From contig JACKAQ010000001.1 of NCBI GenBank assembly GCA_020634975.1, positions 3,472,001 to 3,536,000 of the forward strand: a stretch of DNA of 64,000 nucleotides, given 5' to 3'. The stretch comes from JACKAQ01 sp020634975 [NCBI: Calditrichia bacterium]. GTDB taxonomy: Bacteria > Calditrichota > Calditrichia > RBG-13-44-9. The notes under the pieces were generated by a model, which worked only from the letters and a program-made list of their open reading frames with translations, did not search any database and was not told the origin of the DNA. This document shows, piece after piece, positions 27,131 to 35,980 of this stretch. Numbering within the stretch: position 1 is the first letter of the stretch; the number at the start of each line of letters is the position of its first letter. The translations under genes and the position numbers were made by a program.

Positions 27131-27243
27131 GTCGTGTGTTTTACCAACTTTTTTGGAGATTCAACCAATTTGTAAAAAAGCTTTCGCGGGAGTTGGAAGC
27201 CAAGGTTTTGCCAGAAAAGAACTATCGGGTTAGGAATAGGAAG

Positions 27244-27543
27244 ATGAAGCAAGTCAAAGAAGACATGAAGAATGCGTTGATTGAGGCCGCTGTTTTGAAA
27301 TATTTTCGGGCGTATGTTACGGAATGGGCAATTTTACGCGGACTAGACGCAATGGACCAGAAAGCGCTGCTCAACATTTTGCACGATTCCTACTTTGCAA
27401 TTGAGAAAGCCGTTGAAAATTTCGAAGAAACCGGGAACAAGCCAACAGTTGAGCACTTCAGAAATACGCTGGAAAAGTTTGACCGGCACCTCAACGAGAT
27501 GTATCCGCTGCAGATGTTCCGGTTTTTAGGAAACCCAAATTAA
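27244..27543 (+). CDS. Unrecognised small protein, family 'KYFRxFxxDWA', member B
   Basis: I choose ATG 27244 after AGGAATAGG, giving 99 residues; the frame extends 108 bases further upstream to a GTG and that longer form cannot be excluded. The core AAVLKYFRAYVTEWAILRGL, then DQKALLNILHDSYFA, aligns with member A (26804) and member C (27892). The C-terminal half (residues 60-99) is charged and helical and has no match among A or C. No known domain. It is followed by a strong UUCG-loop terminator. Confidence 0.6.
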   Translation: MKQVKEDMKNALIEAAVLKYFRAYVTEWAILRGLDAMDQKALLNILHDSYFAIEKAVENFEETGNKPTVEHFRNTLEKFDRHLNEMYPLQMFRFLGNPN

Positions 27544-27580
27544 GAAGAACTCCATAACATCCACATATCCCCTTCACACG

Positions 27581-27610
27581 TGCGCAGGCTTCGGCTTGCG
27601 CATTTTTTTT
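27581..27610 (+). terminator. Strong rho-independent terminator with TTCG tetraloop
   Basis: TGCGCAGGC (27581-27589), loop TTCG and GCTTGCGCA (27594-27602) are followed by eight T. C(UUCG)G is an especially stable tetraloop. It closes the A-B small-gene pair. Confidence 0.9.
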
Positions 27611-27891
27611 GGCCCTTTAGTTGCATTTAAAATAAGTGCAGATTATTTCTGTAAAACATCGACGATCGCGTAAATTAAGTATTTACAAAGACCTTTGACA
27701 TATTTTAATCCCAAAAACCCTTGCCACAAACAACATAATTGTGCAAAAAAGTGGCACTTTTACGAAAATAGCAGAAAAATAAAAGCATCGAAAAAAAGTT
27801 AAATGTTACATGCTTTTTACATAATTGAAATATAATAGTTGCAATAGGACAGTATCTTACCCACAGAATTTAAAACGAAGAGGAAGTGACC
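27611..27891. other. Intergenic region with promoter-like elements before small gene C
   Basis: The region after the terminator contains GTTACATGCTTTTTACAT at 27805-27822, two TTACAT units 11 bp apart, and a perfect TATAAT at 27831-27836. A close copy of the first element lies at 28302. I see no gene in it. Confidence 0.55.
27805..27836 (+). promoter_or_regulatory. TTACAT direct repeat plus -10 box
   Basis: TTACAT at 27806-27811 and 27817-27822 (11-bp phase) stands immediately upstream of TATAAT (27831-27836), about 56 bases before the ATG of small gene C. Position just upstream of the -10 suggests activation by a DNA-binding dimer. Confidence 0.45.
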
Positions 27892-28119
27892 ATGATGCTC
27901 GAAATGCAAAACATCGAAACCAAAGAACAAATCGTCACCGCAGCAATGCAAAAATACTTCCGGCTGTTTGTGAAAGATTGGGCGGAACGTCATCAACTAA
28001 ACGGAATTGCTCAGGACGAACTGTTGACACTGTTCCAGGACGCCTTCTTTTTTACAGATACATTGTTGGAAGATGACGAAGCAGAAGAATATCTCGAAGA
28101 TGATCTGATGATTAACTAA
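27892..28119 (+). CDS. Unrecognised small protein, family 'KYFRxFxxDWA', member C
   Basis: ATG 27892 lies seven bases after AGAGGAAG; the upstream in-frame GTG overlaps that SD. The 75-residue protein has the core AAMQKYFRLFVKDWAERHQL, then AQDELLTLFQDAFFFTDTLL, which aligns with members A and B, and an acidic tail EDDEAEEYLEDDLMIN. No signal, membrane segment or known domain. It has its own promoter-like region and terminator, so it is expressed separately from A and B. Confidence 0.65.
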   Translation: MMLEMQNIETKEQIVTAAMQKYFRLFVKDWAERHQLNGIAQDELLTLFQDAFFFTDTLLEDDEAEEYLEDDLMIN

Positions 28120-28227
28120 TCTCGTTTTCCAGAAAAATAATGAATATATCCGTTTGCGGAGAGCCATCCGGAAACGGTAAAAAATTACGCCATAGGGCGC
28201 TCTTCAACCTGTCACCATTTTATAAAA

Positions 28228-28254
28228 AAGCTCCGTTTTTCGGGGCTTTTTTTA
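28228..28254 (+). terminator. Rho-independent terminator after small gene C
   Basis: AAGCTCCG (28228-28235), loop TTTTT, CGGGGCTT (28241-28248) and a continuing T-run form a compact eight-pair hairpin including one G-U pair. Confidence 0.85.
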
Positions 28255-28301
28255 TTGCCTGCCGGTAGATTCAAATGTATCCATCGTCACAAATTGCGTT
28301 T

Positions 28302-28319
28302 GTTACATGTTGTTTACAT
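28302..28319 (+). promoter_or_regulatory. TTACAT direct repeat, copy 2
   Basis: GTTACATGTTGTTTACAT matches the element at 27805 at 16 of 18 positions, again with TTACAT units spaced 11 bp. It lies about 112 bases before the ATG at 28431. Confidence 0.45.
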
Positions 28320-28430
28320 TGCGATGATATTGTTGATACCATGCCTCCCGATATTAGCTTCGTAAGTTTTACAAATACAGAAAACAGTTCTCAGATAATT
28401 ATTCGACATGCTTAAACGAAGGAGCAGTTT

Positions 28431-29009
28431 ATGAAAAAGACAGCAATTCTGTCAATTGTATTTTTAATGATTATGGCAATGGCTCAGTCTGCGTTTGCCC
28501 AAAAACAAATGGATACGGCAAAATATCAGAAATTCCTGAGCAAACTGAAAGTTGGCGAATGGGTTGAACTGGAAGGCGTAGTGCAGCCGGATTTTACCGT
28601 TTTGCTACAGGAAATCGAAGTGGTTTACGGTGAAGTGGAAGAAGATGATTGGGAAATTAACGGCAAAATCAGCCGGGTTGATCCGGAAAAGAAAAACGCA
28701 TTTATGCTGATGTTGCCCATCCATTTTGATAATAATGTTGAATACGAAGACAAATTCGACGTCATCAAATCGTTTTCGGATATTAAACAGGGAATGATCG
28801 TCGAGATCGAAGGTTCCTATTTGCAGGACGGCACTTTTTTGGCCAACGAAATCGGGCAAATTGAAGTGAAAAAAGATGAAGAGAGAAATGAAATTGAATG
28901 GACCGGTAAAATTCAGGAAATTGATATCAAAAACCTGACCATTACCGTACTCGGACACACGATGATTTTTAACGCTGAAACGAAACTCAAAACCGTGATG
29001 TTCGACTGA
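28431..29009 (+). CDS. Secreted DUF5666-like protein
   Basis: ATG follows AAGGAG. The 192 residues begin with a clear signal peptide (MKKTAILSIVFLMIMAMAQ, cleavage probably after AFA), then three repeats of the DUF5666 beta pattern: KVGEWVELEG...PDFTVLLQEI (about 37-62), DIKQGMIVEIEG...DGTFLANEI (about 118-143) and a final WTGKIQEIDIKNLTITVLG. It is exported to the periplasm or surface. Two cytosolic relatives sit in the glycan block. The function of the family is unknown; its shape suggests an OB-like binding module. Confidence 0.75.
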   Translation: MKKTAILSIVFLMIMAMAQSAFAQKQMDTAKYQKFLSKLKVGEWVELEGVVQPDFTVLLQEIEVVYGEVEEDDWEINGKISRVDPEKKNAFMLMLPIHFDNNVEYEDKFDVIKSFSDIKQGMIVEIEGSYLQDGTFLANEIGQIEVKKDEERNEIEWTGKIQEIDIKNLTITVLGHTMIFNAETKLKTVMFD

Positions 29010-29129
29010 TAACCGTAGCAAGAACAACTGTTTATCAACGGAAATACACAATGTGTTTCCGTTGAGTTCCCCTCAGACTTATTACTATTAAATCTATCCA
29101 TTCATCGATTTTTTGAGTGAATTTCAAAT

Positions 29130-30641
29130 ATGGCCAGACAACAGTTACTACCATTATTCATTTGTTTATCCTTTTTCGCGGCGATAACCGGAACGCTTAT
29201 TGCGCAGGACAGCGATTTTGAACGTGAAGCCGGAATCGTTTCCGCATACAGTAGCAAAACAATCACGCTGAACAAATCAACCATCGATACATTGCTGAAC
29301 AGCCCGTTAACATTGGACGACTGTGTGGCAATTTCTTTGAAAAACAATTTGCTGTTACAAATTGACCGGCTGGAGTATAACCGCGTTTATTTTGATACAT
29401 ATGGCAGCAAACAAAATTATTATCCTGAAATCGGGCTTTCTGCTGAGCGCAATCTGGAAACGGAAATCGACTCCCTTGGCAATGACAGCGCAGAAACCAC
29501 CAGTGACCAGCTGGATTTATCGCTAATTCAAAAAATGCCGATGGGTGGCTCAATTTCTTTCTCGCATCAACTGGCGCGCAGTACGGACAATGTTGGCCGC
29601 GGCAGCGATGAACCGGGAAAATTATGGACCATCGCGTTTAGCCAACCTTTGTTGCAAGGGTTTGGTTACGATTTGGCATACAGCGATGTCAAACAGGCCG
29701 ATCTCGGATTCCAAATCGAGCAATACCGGTTGAAAAGTGCTATTCTGGAAACGATATTTTCGGTGAAAGAAGCATATTTCAACGTATTGCGACTCAACAA
29801 ACTGGTTGCTTCAACCGAGGCTGCAATCGAAAGGGACAATCAGCTGATCCGCATTTCGGAAGCCAAAGTGGAAGCAAAACTGGCAACCCGCCGGGACATT
29901 TTGAGTGCGGAAATTATTTTGCAACAGGATTATGCGGAGCTTGTTCAAAACCAGGCGGATTTGCAAAATGCCTACGATGAGTTAAAAAATACAATGGGTG
30001 TCGCTTTTGAAAAAGAGATTCAATTGGCACTCAACGTTTTGGAATACCGACCCATACCCATCGATGAAACATACTGGTTGGAAGTTGCACAGAAAAACAA
30101 CACGGATATTCAATTGGTAGAAGCCACTCTTCAGCTAAACGCATTTCAATCCAAAATTGCCAAAAACAGCCGGTTGCCTAATCTGGCTATCGAGGGAAGT
30201 TTATCACGACTGTATGATGGCGACCCACAGGACAATCGCAACCGCGATTTGACCGGGAGAGTTGTGTTATCGTATCCGCTGTTTAATTTTGGCGCACGTG
30301 CGGAATATCAGCAATCGGTAATTGCCGAGCGCCAAACCGAACGGGTTTTGGAAAATACCCGCCGCGTAACACTGTTGAACGTCCGTTCTGCAATCCGCAA
30401 TTTGCGAAACGGCAACGAACGCCTAAAAATTTTGCTAAAAAGTATTGATGCAGCGAGAGAAAAAGTGGTTTTTGCGACCTCCATGTTTAATATGGGGCGC
30501 GCATCAAACCAGGATATAACCGATGCTCAGGAAGACTTGCTGGATGCCGAAGTGGACTATGCCGAGGAGCTTTCCAGTTATTATATTGAACAAGCACGGT
30601 TGGAGCAGTTATTGGGCGGTTTTAACATTTCGAACCAATAA
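29130..30641 (+). CDS. TolC-family outer-membrane efflux protein
   Basis: The 503-residue protein has a signal peptide (LPLFICLSFFAAITGTLIAQ) and the two-fold repeat of long helices and strands of TolC channels: LTLDDCVAISLKNNLLL (about 58-74), SVKEAYFNVLRLNKLV, then the second half with VEATLQLNAFQSKIAKN and AIRNLRNGNERLKILL. It should form the trimeric exit duct across periplasm and outer membrane. The genes immediately downstream supply the adaptor, ATPase and permease, giving a complete tripartite MacAB-TolC-like pump. The SD before the ATG is poor. Confidence 0.9.
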   Translation: MARQQLLPLFICLSFFAAITGTLIAQDSDFEREAGIVSAYSSKTITLNKSTIDTLLNSPLTLDDCVAISLKNNLLLQIDRLEYNRVYFDTYGSKQNYYPEIGLSAERNLETEIDSLGNDSAETTSDQLDLSLIQKMPMGGSISFSHQLARSTDNVGRGSDEPGKLWTIAFSQPLLQGFGYDLAYSDVKQADLGFQIEQYRLKSAILETIFSVKEAYFNVLRLNKLVASTEAAIERDNQLIRISEAKVEAKLATRRDILSAEIILQQDYAELVQNQADLQNAYDELKNTMGVAFEKEIQLALNVLEYRPIPIDETYWLEVAQKNNTDIQLVEATLQLNAFQSKIAKNSRLPNLAIEGSLSRLYDGDPQDNRNRDLTGRVVLSYPLFNFGARAEYQQSVIAERQTERVLENTRRVTLLNVRSAIRNLRNGNERLKILLKSIDAAREKVVFATSMFNMGRASNQDITDAQEDLLDAEVDYAEELSSYYIEQARLEQLLGGFNISNQ

Positions 30642-30695
30642 AAATTTGATATTTTAATAAGGATTGCCGTATAATTTAAACACAGGGTAGGTGTC

Positions 30696-32087
30696 ATGAG
30701 TGGCAAAAGCGATTCTCCGGACCGCCGGACAACAATTTCGATTTTTTCAAATATTCCCGAAACAACAGTAACAACCAAAACGGAAACAGTACCTGAATCT
30801 GAAATAATTGACGAGCCCAAAATCGAACCCAAGGTTCAACCTGTTCCAGAGAAGGTCGGCAATGTTCCAAAAAACAAAGGTAATGCAAAGAATATGGATG
30901 GTAAATTCAAATTCAAATTAAATAAGTTTCACATCATTATTGGTGTGCTGGTTTTTTCCGCAATTGCATGGGCGATTATTGCGATGAATAGCGAAAGCCG
31001 GTTTCGCAATGCGTTGACATCGGAAGTGCGCAAAGGCGACCTGACGGTTGTTGTCAGCGAGGTTGGGGAATTGGTTGCGCAGGATCAGGCAACCATCAGC
31101 GCCATCAACGATAAACAAATTCTCTTTCTCGCAGAGGAAGGCTCGTATGTTCACGAAGGCGATACGGTGGTTATTCTGGAATCCCAAAAATATGTGATTT
31201 CCAGCGATGAAGCCAATTCATCGGTACGGGTTGCCCAGGCTGAATACGAAAAAGCCCAAAACGAGCTGGAAGCCCAGCGCGCGAAAGAAGAAGCCGCGAA
31301 GAAAAATTACGAAACGCTGCCTGAACTGGCCAAAAAAGGATTTGTGGTGGAAAGCGAAGTGGAGCAAGCCCGGCTGGAATATCTGGAAATGCAATCCACA
31401 ACCCGATCGCTGGAATCGGTTGTGCAAGCACGCCAGGCAGATGTGGACCGGGCACGCAGCAACTTCCGTAACCAGGTTCGCAAGCTTGAGGAATCGTATA
31501 TTCTTGCCCCACGTGAAGGCGTGGTGGTGTATGCCAGCTACGGTAGCGGTGCAGCTTCCAGAAAAGTGGAAGTGGGGATGGTGCCCTTCGAAGGGATGGA
31601 CCTGATGTATCTGCCTGATGTGTCCACAATGCAGGTGAAATCCGAACTGAACGAAGTCGATTTGGATAAAGTGCGCATCGACCAGCCGGTGGAAATCCGG
31701 TTGGATGCATTCCCGGATACATCGTTTACCGGACGGGTAAAAAATATTGGAACGCTGGCACGCCGCAAAGTGAATCCGGCAACGGGTAAAACCACCGGCA
31801 CAAAAGTGTTCGATCTGCTCGTGCAGGTGGATGGCAGCGATGTCCGGCTGAAACCGGGACTCAGCGCTTCCATCAACATTATTGTCAGCAAACAAAAAGA
31901 TGTGGTTTATATTCCGATCGAAAGTGTGTTCACCACAGATAAAAACCGCAAATTTGTGTATATGAAAGAAGGCAACGATATTGAACGCCGAATGATCGAA
32001 ACGGGTGTCAGCAACGACCTTTATGTGGAAGTGAAAAATGGATTGGAAGAAGATGACATTGTATTGCTGGATATCCCACAGGAATAA
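30696..32087 (+). CDS. MacA/HlyD-like periplasmic adaptor with cytosolic N-terminal extension
   Basis: ATG 30696 follows AGGGTAGG; 463 residues. Residues 1-75 are polar and proline/glutamate-rich, followed by a single membrane helix at about 79-97. MacA proteins usually start only a few residues before that helix, so the extension is unusual; an in-frame ATG at 30894 would give the short form. Beyond the helix come the lipoyl half (EGSYVHEGDTVVILES), a long coiled-coil hairpin (about 175-255, AEYEKAQNELEAQRAKEE) and beta-barrel/membrane-proximal domains (GRVKNIGTLARRKVN). It should link the channel at 29130 to the ABC transporter. Confidence 0.88.
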   Translation: MSGKSDSPDRRTTISIFSNIPETTVTTKTETVPESEIIDEPKIEPKVQPVPEKVGNVPKNKGNAKNMDGKFKFKLNKFHIIIGVLVFSAIAWAIIAMNSESRFRNALTSEVRKGDLTVVVSEVGELVAQDQATISAINDKQILFLAEEGSYVHEGDTVVILESQKYVISSDEANSSVRVAQAEYEKAQNELEAQRAKEEAAKKNYETLPELAKKGFVVESEVEQARLEYLEMQSTTRSLESVVQARQADVDRARSNFRNQVRKLEESYILAPREGVVVYASYGSGAASRKVEVGMVPFEGMDLMYLPDVSTMQVKSELNEVDLDKVRIDQPVEIRLDAFPDTSFTGRVKNIGTLARRKVNPATGKTTGTKVFDLLVQVDGSDVRLKPGLSASINIIVSKQKDVVYIPIESVFTTDKNRKFVYMKEGNDIERRMIETGVSNDLYVEVKNGLEEDDIVLLDIPQE

Positions 32088-32146
32088 CCGGATTGTGTCG
32101 CACTAATTTTTGAATACAATTACATCTTCGATAAAGGTAGAATCTT

Positions 32147-32857
32147 ATGGACGTTTTGATCAGAGCCCGCGGACTTAAACGCACGTATTACCGCGCTTTG
32201 GTGGAGGTAAATGCGCTCAAAGGTGTGGATCTGGATATCCGCAAAGGCGAATTTGTCGCGATTATGGGCCCCTCTGGTTCGGGAAAATCGACGCTTATGA
32301 ACCTGCTCGGCTGTCTGGACAAACCCACCGGCGGCGAATATAAATTTGACGATGTCGAAATCGCCAAGCTGGATGATCGCGAATTATCCCAGTTTCGCAA
32401 CCAGCGGGTTGGCTTCATTTTTCAGTCTTTCAACCTGATCCCGCAATTGACCATCGAACAAAATGTGGAACTTCCGCTTATTTATTCCGGCATTTCCCGC
32501 ATCGAACGTCGCAATCGCGCTACTGAACAATTGAAACAGGTAAAATTGGGACATCGCCTCGGGCATCATCCCAACGAGCTTTCCGGCGGCGAAAATCAGC
32601 GGGTGGCAACCGCCCGTGCATTGGTTGTGAATCCCGATATCATTTTGGCAGACGAACCCACCGGAAACCTGGATACCAAAACCGGCGAAGAAATAATGCA
32701 GCTGATTTCCGGGTTACACAAAAAAGGCGTTACCATCATTTTGGTTACACACGATGTTTGGGTTGCCAACTGGGCAGATCGCATCATTCAAATGAAGGAT
32801 GGGCTGATCCAACAGGAATTCCGTGAAAAAATTACCGCGGATATGCTGCAACTCTAA
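32147..32857 (+). CDS. MacB/LolD-type ABC transporter ATP-binding protein
   Basis: The 236-residue ATPase has Walker A GPSGSGKST (about 40-48), Q-loop FIFQSFNLIPQLT, signature LSGGENQR (ENQR in place of QQQR), Walker B IILADEPTGNLD and switch VTHD. It is the separate ATPase of a type VII (mechanotransmission) system, fused to the permease in E. coli MacB but split here as in LolCDE and many FCB bacteria. Its permease begins 38 bases downstream. ATG follows AAAGG. Confidence 0.92.
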   Translation: MDVLIRARGLKRTYYRALVEVNALKGVDLDIRKGEFVAIMGPSGSGKSTLMNLLGCLDKPTGGEYKFDDVEIAKLDDRELSQFRNQRVGFIFQSFNLIPQLTIEQNVELPLIYSGISRIERRNRATEQLKQVKLGHRLGHHPNELSGGENQRVATARALVVNPDIILADEPTGNLDTKTGEEIMQLISGLHKKGVTIILVTHDVWVANWADRIIQMKDGLIQQEFREKITADMLQL

Positions 32858-32894
32858 TTTTTACCTATCACAAACTTAATAGAAACAGAATTTT

Positions 32895-34130
32895 ATGGAA
32901 TATCGTGAATATTTAGAAATGGGATTTGACAGCATTCGGCAGCACAAAATGCGTTCGCTGTTAACCATGCTGGGCGTTATTTTTGGCGTATCTGCGGTCA
33001 TCGCCATGATGTCCATCGCCGGCGGTGCCCGAAAAGCCGCACTGGATCAGATAAAACTGTTGGGCACAAACAACATTCGCATTCAGCACCTCTCGTTAAC
33101 CGAGGAACAGCAGCAGGAAGCTGAATACAAAGGCTCTGCCGGACTCAGCCTAAACGATGCGGATATGATTCGGAAAGTAGTGCCGGGGGTATCGGCTGCC
33201 GCACCGCTCAAAATGATGGATAGCCAGGTGTATTTTGCCGATCGCGAAACCAGCGGACGGATTGTTGGCACCTCCTCGAATTACGATATGATCACCAATT
33301 TTTTCCCTGCCGAAGGACGATTTATTTCTGATCTGGATGTTGTGGACGCCAAAAAAATATGTGTTTTGGGTGGCGATGTTGCCCGCGAATTGTTCAAATT
33401 GACCAACCCGCTCGGGCAGCAAATCCGAATCGAAGATACCTGGTACACCGTCGTGGGCGTGATGGAAAGTAAAAACATCCGGTTGGATAAAAATGCAGCC
33501 ATCAAAGTGCGCAATTTCAACCGCGATATTTATTTACCGATAACCACCGTTTTCAGCCGCACACTTTCCTCCGATTTATACGAACAGGTTGATGAAATAG
33601 CCGTGCAAGTTAACGATCAGGATTTGGTTGTGCCGGCGTCGCGCATTATCGATCGCCTGTTGCTGCGCAATCACAACCAGGTAAAGGATTTCGAAATTGT
33701 CATCCCCCGGGAATTATTGGAACAAGCCCAGAAAACCCAGCAAATTTTTAACATCGTGATGGGCGCGATTGCAGCAATTTCGTTGTTGGTGGGTGGCATC
33801 GGAATTATGAATATCATGCTGGCAACCGTTACCGAGCGCATCAAAGAGATCGGTATTCGTCGGGCGATCGGCGCATCAGAACGCGATATCATGATCCAGT
33901 TTCTCAACGAAACGGTATTTATCAGCGTGTCTGGCGGTATTATCGGGATCATTTTGGGCGCGTTAATGGCGCAAGTTATCACCCTTTATGCGGAATGGGA
34001 CACCGTGATTTCGTTAACTGCGGTGTTTTGGGCGTTCGTTATTTCTGTTGGCATCGGCATCGTTTTTGGACTTTATCCCGCCCAAAAAGCCGCACGGATG
34101 GACCCTATTCAGGCGTTGCGTACGGAATAA
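32895..34130 (+). CDS. MacB/FtsX-type ABC transporter permease
   Basis: The 411-residue permease has helix 1 at about 20-42 (LTMLGVIFGVSAVIAMMSIA), a large periplasmic MacB core (about 45-275) and three C-terminal helices: VMGAIAAISLLVGGIGIMNI, then TVFISVSGGIIGIILGAL, then VFWAFVISVGIGIVFGLYP. The loop TERIKEIGIRRAIGAS between helices 2 and 3 is the coupling signature of the family. With the three preceding genes it forms a tripartite exporter moving a substrate from periplasm to outside. Substrate not predictable. Confidence 0.92.
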   Translation: MEYREYLEMGFDSIRQHKMRSLLTMLGVIFGVSAVIAMMSIAGGARKAALDQIKLLGTNNIRIQHLSLTEEQQQEAEYKGSAGLSLNDADMIRKVVPGVSAAAPLKMMDSQVYFADRETSGRIVGTSSNYDMITNFFPAEGRFISDLDVVDAKKICVLGGDVARELFKLTNPLGQQIRIEDTWYTVVGVMESKNIRLDKNAAIKVRNFNRDIYLPITTVFSRTLSSDLYEQVDEIAVQVNDQDLVVPASRIIDRLLLRNHNQVKDFEIVIPRELLEQAQKTQQIFNIVMGAIAAISLLVGGIGIMNIMLATVTERIKEIGIRRAIGASERDIMIQFLNETVFISVSGGIIGIILGALMAQVITLYAEWDTVISLTAVFWAFVISVGIGIVFGLYPAQKAARMDPIQALRTE

Positions 34131-34179
34131 CTATAATCATAAAAAACAATAGCTTAGTGTTTATTCAAGGAAGATATAC

Positions 34180-35361
34180 ATGACCATTTCGCGAAAGTTT
34201 TCGTTCTTTTTGTTGACACTCTTTTTTTGGGCCGGATGCAGTGGCACCAAAAAAATCAGTCAACTGGAAGTTGCTCCTCGCCAACCTCAGGCAACACGAA
34301 TCGATGAAAATTCGCAGGATATCAATCCATATTGGGAAGAAATCCACAACTGGAATAAACCGGGTTTGGATATGCCATCTGCCGGCGAAGATGCTGCCAT
34401 CGTTTTCGATCATATCGGCAACCGGCTGGTACTGTTTGGGGGAAAAACCGATCAGGATGAGGTGCTGAACGAAACCTGGTTCTATTTTCCGGAAACCCAT
34501 GTTTGGAAACAGCTAACGGAATCGAAGCTTTCTCCGCCGACCCGCGAAGACCATGTGCTGATATTTGATCCTGTCCGAAACGCTATAATTATGCATGGCG
34601 GAGAAGATGGCGATACCAGTAACGATATATGGGAACTGGATTTAGCTACTCTGCAGTGGCACATCAAATCCGATACCTCCAGTCCACCGATGGAGAATCA
34701 CGAAGCTGTTTACGCCCGCTCCCATTTTGGCGCCTATTTTTTTGGTGGGCGAAATAAGGTCAAAAAAAGCATGAACGATTTGTGGTTCCTGAATCTCGAT
34801 CCGAATTCGGATGCCTATTATACCTGGAAAAAAATTGAATCGGAAGGCAGTAAAATTCCCGATTCGCGGGAAGATTTCAGCATGATGTTTGACGAAGTGG
34901 AAAATCGGCTGTTGATTTTTGGTGGATGGAATCGCATCGCCAAAGAATTCACAACGGACACCTGGGAATTTCGGTTCGACAAAAACAAATGGCGGGAGAT
35001 CAAACATAAATCCAAAGCATTTTACCCACCGCACCGACGACACGCCGGCTCTGCCTTCGATGAAAAAAATCGCATATGGATTATTTTTGGCGGGCAAGGC
35101 ATCGGCGGTCCGTTAAACGATACCTGGGGGTTTGATTTGGCAACCGACAAATGGGAGAATCTTACGCCCGGCCCGCCACCGCGCATCGACCACAGCTTAA
35201 TATACGATCCGGTTTCCGGCGAAGTATTCCTGTTTGGTGGCGATCGCGCAATCCCGATGGACAGCCGTAAACTTCACGATTTGTGGAAACTGAAATTGAG
35301 AGATCACCAAACCGAAAAAACGCCCAAATCTTTCATCACTTTGCCGGATTCTGTCCGCTAA
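34180..35361 (+). CDS. Kelch-repeat beta-propeller lipoprotein
   Basis: The 393-residue protein begins with a lipoprotein signal ending FFWAGC (Cys near residue 21). Six Kelch-type blades follow, each with a hydrophobic strand, GG and a Trp: LVLFGGKTDQDEVLNETWF, IIMHGGEDGDTSNDIWEL, AYFFGGRNKVKKSMNDLWF, LLIFGGWNRIAKEFTTDTW, IIFGGQGIGGPLNDTWGF and FLFGGDRA...HDLWKL. It is a surface or periplasmic binding propeller without visible catalytic residues. It lies 49 bases after the efflux permease and may belong to the same transcript. Confidence 0.85.
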   Translation: MTISRKFSFFLLTLFFWAGCSGTKKISQLEVAPRQPQATRIDENSQDINPYWEEIHNWNKPGLDMPSAGEDAAIVFDHIGNRLVLFGGKTDQDEVLNETWFYFPETHVWKQLTESKLSPPTREDHVLIFDPVRNAIIMHGGEDGDTSNDIWELDLATLQWHIKSDTSSPPMENHEAVYARSHFGAYFFGGRNKVKKSMNDLWFLNLDPNSDAYYTWKKIESEGSKIPDSREDFSMMFDEVENRLLIFGGWNRIAKEFTTDTWEFRFDKNKWREIKHKSKAFYPPHRRHAGSAFDEKNRIWIIFGGQGIGGPLNDTWGFDLATDKWENLTPGPPPRIDHSLIYDPVSGEVFLFGGDRAIPMDSRKLHDLWKLKLRDHQTEKTPKSFITLPDSVR

Positions 35362-35494
35362 ATTTATCAGAACTGTCAATGTGGATAAACGACAATTTAT
35401 CCACACCCTAACATTTCCCTAAAGCTAATTTGAAAAACTTCCGATATTTTATGGTACATTATTTAATGAACACATGAATTATCAGGAGTACACC

Positions 35495-35680
35495 ATGGAA
35501 CGGCCCGAATTTCTCTCGGATGAGATCCTCAATTTGCTGGAAAATATGCAGCGACAGTCATCGGAAAATATGTTCGATAGCATTTCCCAATTATTGAATT
35601 TATATCCGGATTTGAGCGCATTTGAAGCCCAGCAAGTGCTGTTGTATTGGCAATATGCCAGCAGCCCGGCTATTGTTTAG
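35495..35680 (+). CDS. Unrecognised 61-residue protein
   Basis: ATG 35495 is preceded by CAGGAG at the right distance, better than the ATG 21 bases upstream. The protein (MERPEFLSDEILNLLENMQR...) is acidic and helical with leucine heptads and a conserved-looking YPDLSAFEAQQVLLYWQYA ending. It lacks signal or membrane segment and I recognise no domain. It is not alignable with the KYFR family, although size and helical character are similar. A terminator-like hairpin follows, supporting a real single-gene unit. Confidence 0.5.
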   Translation: MERPEFLSDEILNLLENMQRQSSENMFDSISQLLNLYPDLSAFEAQQVLLYWQYASSPAIV

Positions 35681-35980
35681 TCGCAGATTATCAGTTTTAC
35701 TGACGCAACTATCAGGCACATTATTTGGACCAAACAATGTGCCTTTCGCCAAAAAATACGTATTCCGCCGAATTTTTTTATCTCCCCAATTACAAATCAA
35801 CTTGTAAAATTACTGCACAAGCGACACAGTCCACCCGTTTTAGTTATGGGTGCTTCATTCTTGCCGCGTTTTGTAACTATCTGATTTTACGATGTTTAGA
35901 TCTTCATTTTTCTGCTATTTCCAAAGTTGGCAATGCATTTGCATAATTATACATCGGAAGTTAAGAGAAGGAGGAAAACA
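35681..35980. other. Intergenic region before the PorV-like gene
   Basis: Apart from the terminator-like hairpin at 35714-35746 and the SD AGGAGG just before 35981, I see nothing functional. A plus-strand frame through it ends just after the next gene's upstream region and has no coding character. Confidence 0.5.
35714..35746 (+). terminator. Terminator-like hairpin after the 61-residue gene
   Basis: AGGCACATT (35714-35722) pairs perfectly with AATGTGCCT (35736-35744), and inner TTTGG/CCAAA can extend it. Only three T follow, so termination is probable, not certain. Confidence 0.6.

Larger units (their letters stand above)
28120..28430. other. Intergenic region between small gene C and the secreted DUF5666 gene
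   Basis: It holds an arm pair CCGTTT/AAACGG near 28150-28178, the terminator at 28228 and the second TTACAT repeat element at 28302. No gene is visible. Confidence 0.6.

Noticed and set aside
28140-28230. Cyclic-di-GMP or other known riboswitch before the secreted DUF5666 gene
   Set aside because: Only a short CCGTTT/AAACGG arm pair is seen; conserved core sequences of known riboswitches are missing and the terminator at 28228 belongs to the preceding gene.
35725-35946. Plus-strand 73-codon frame before the PorV-like gene
   Set aside because: It starts inside a terminator-like hairpin and lacks coding character or an SD.
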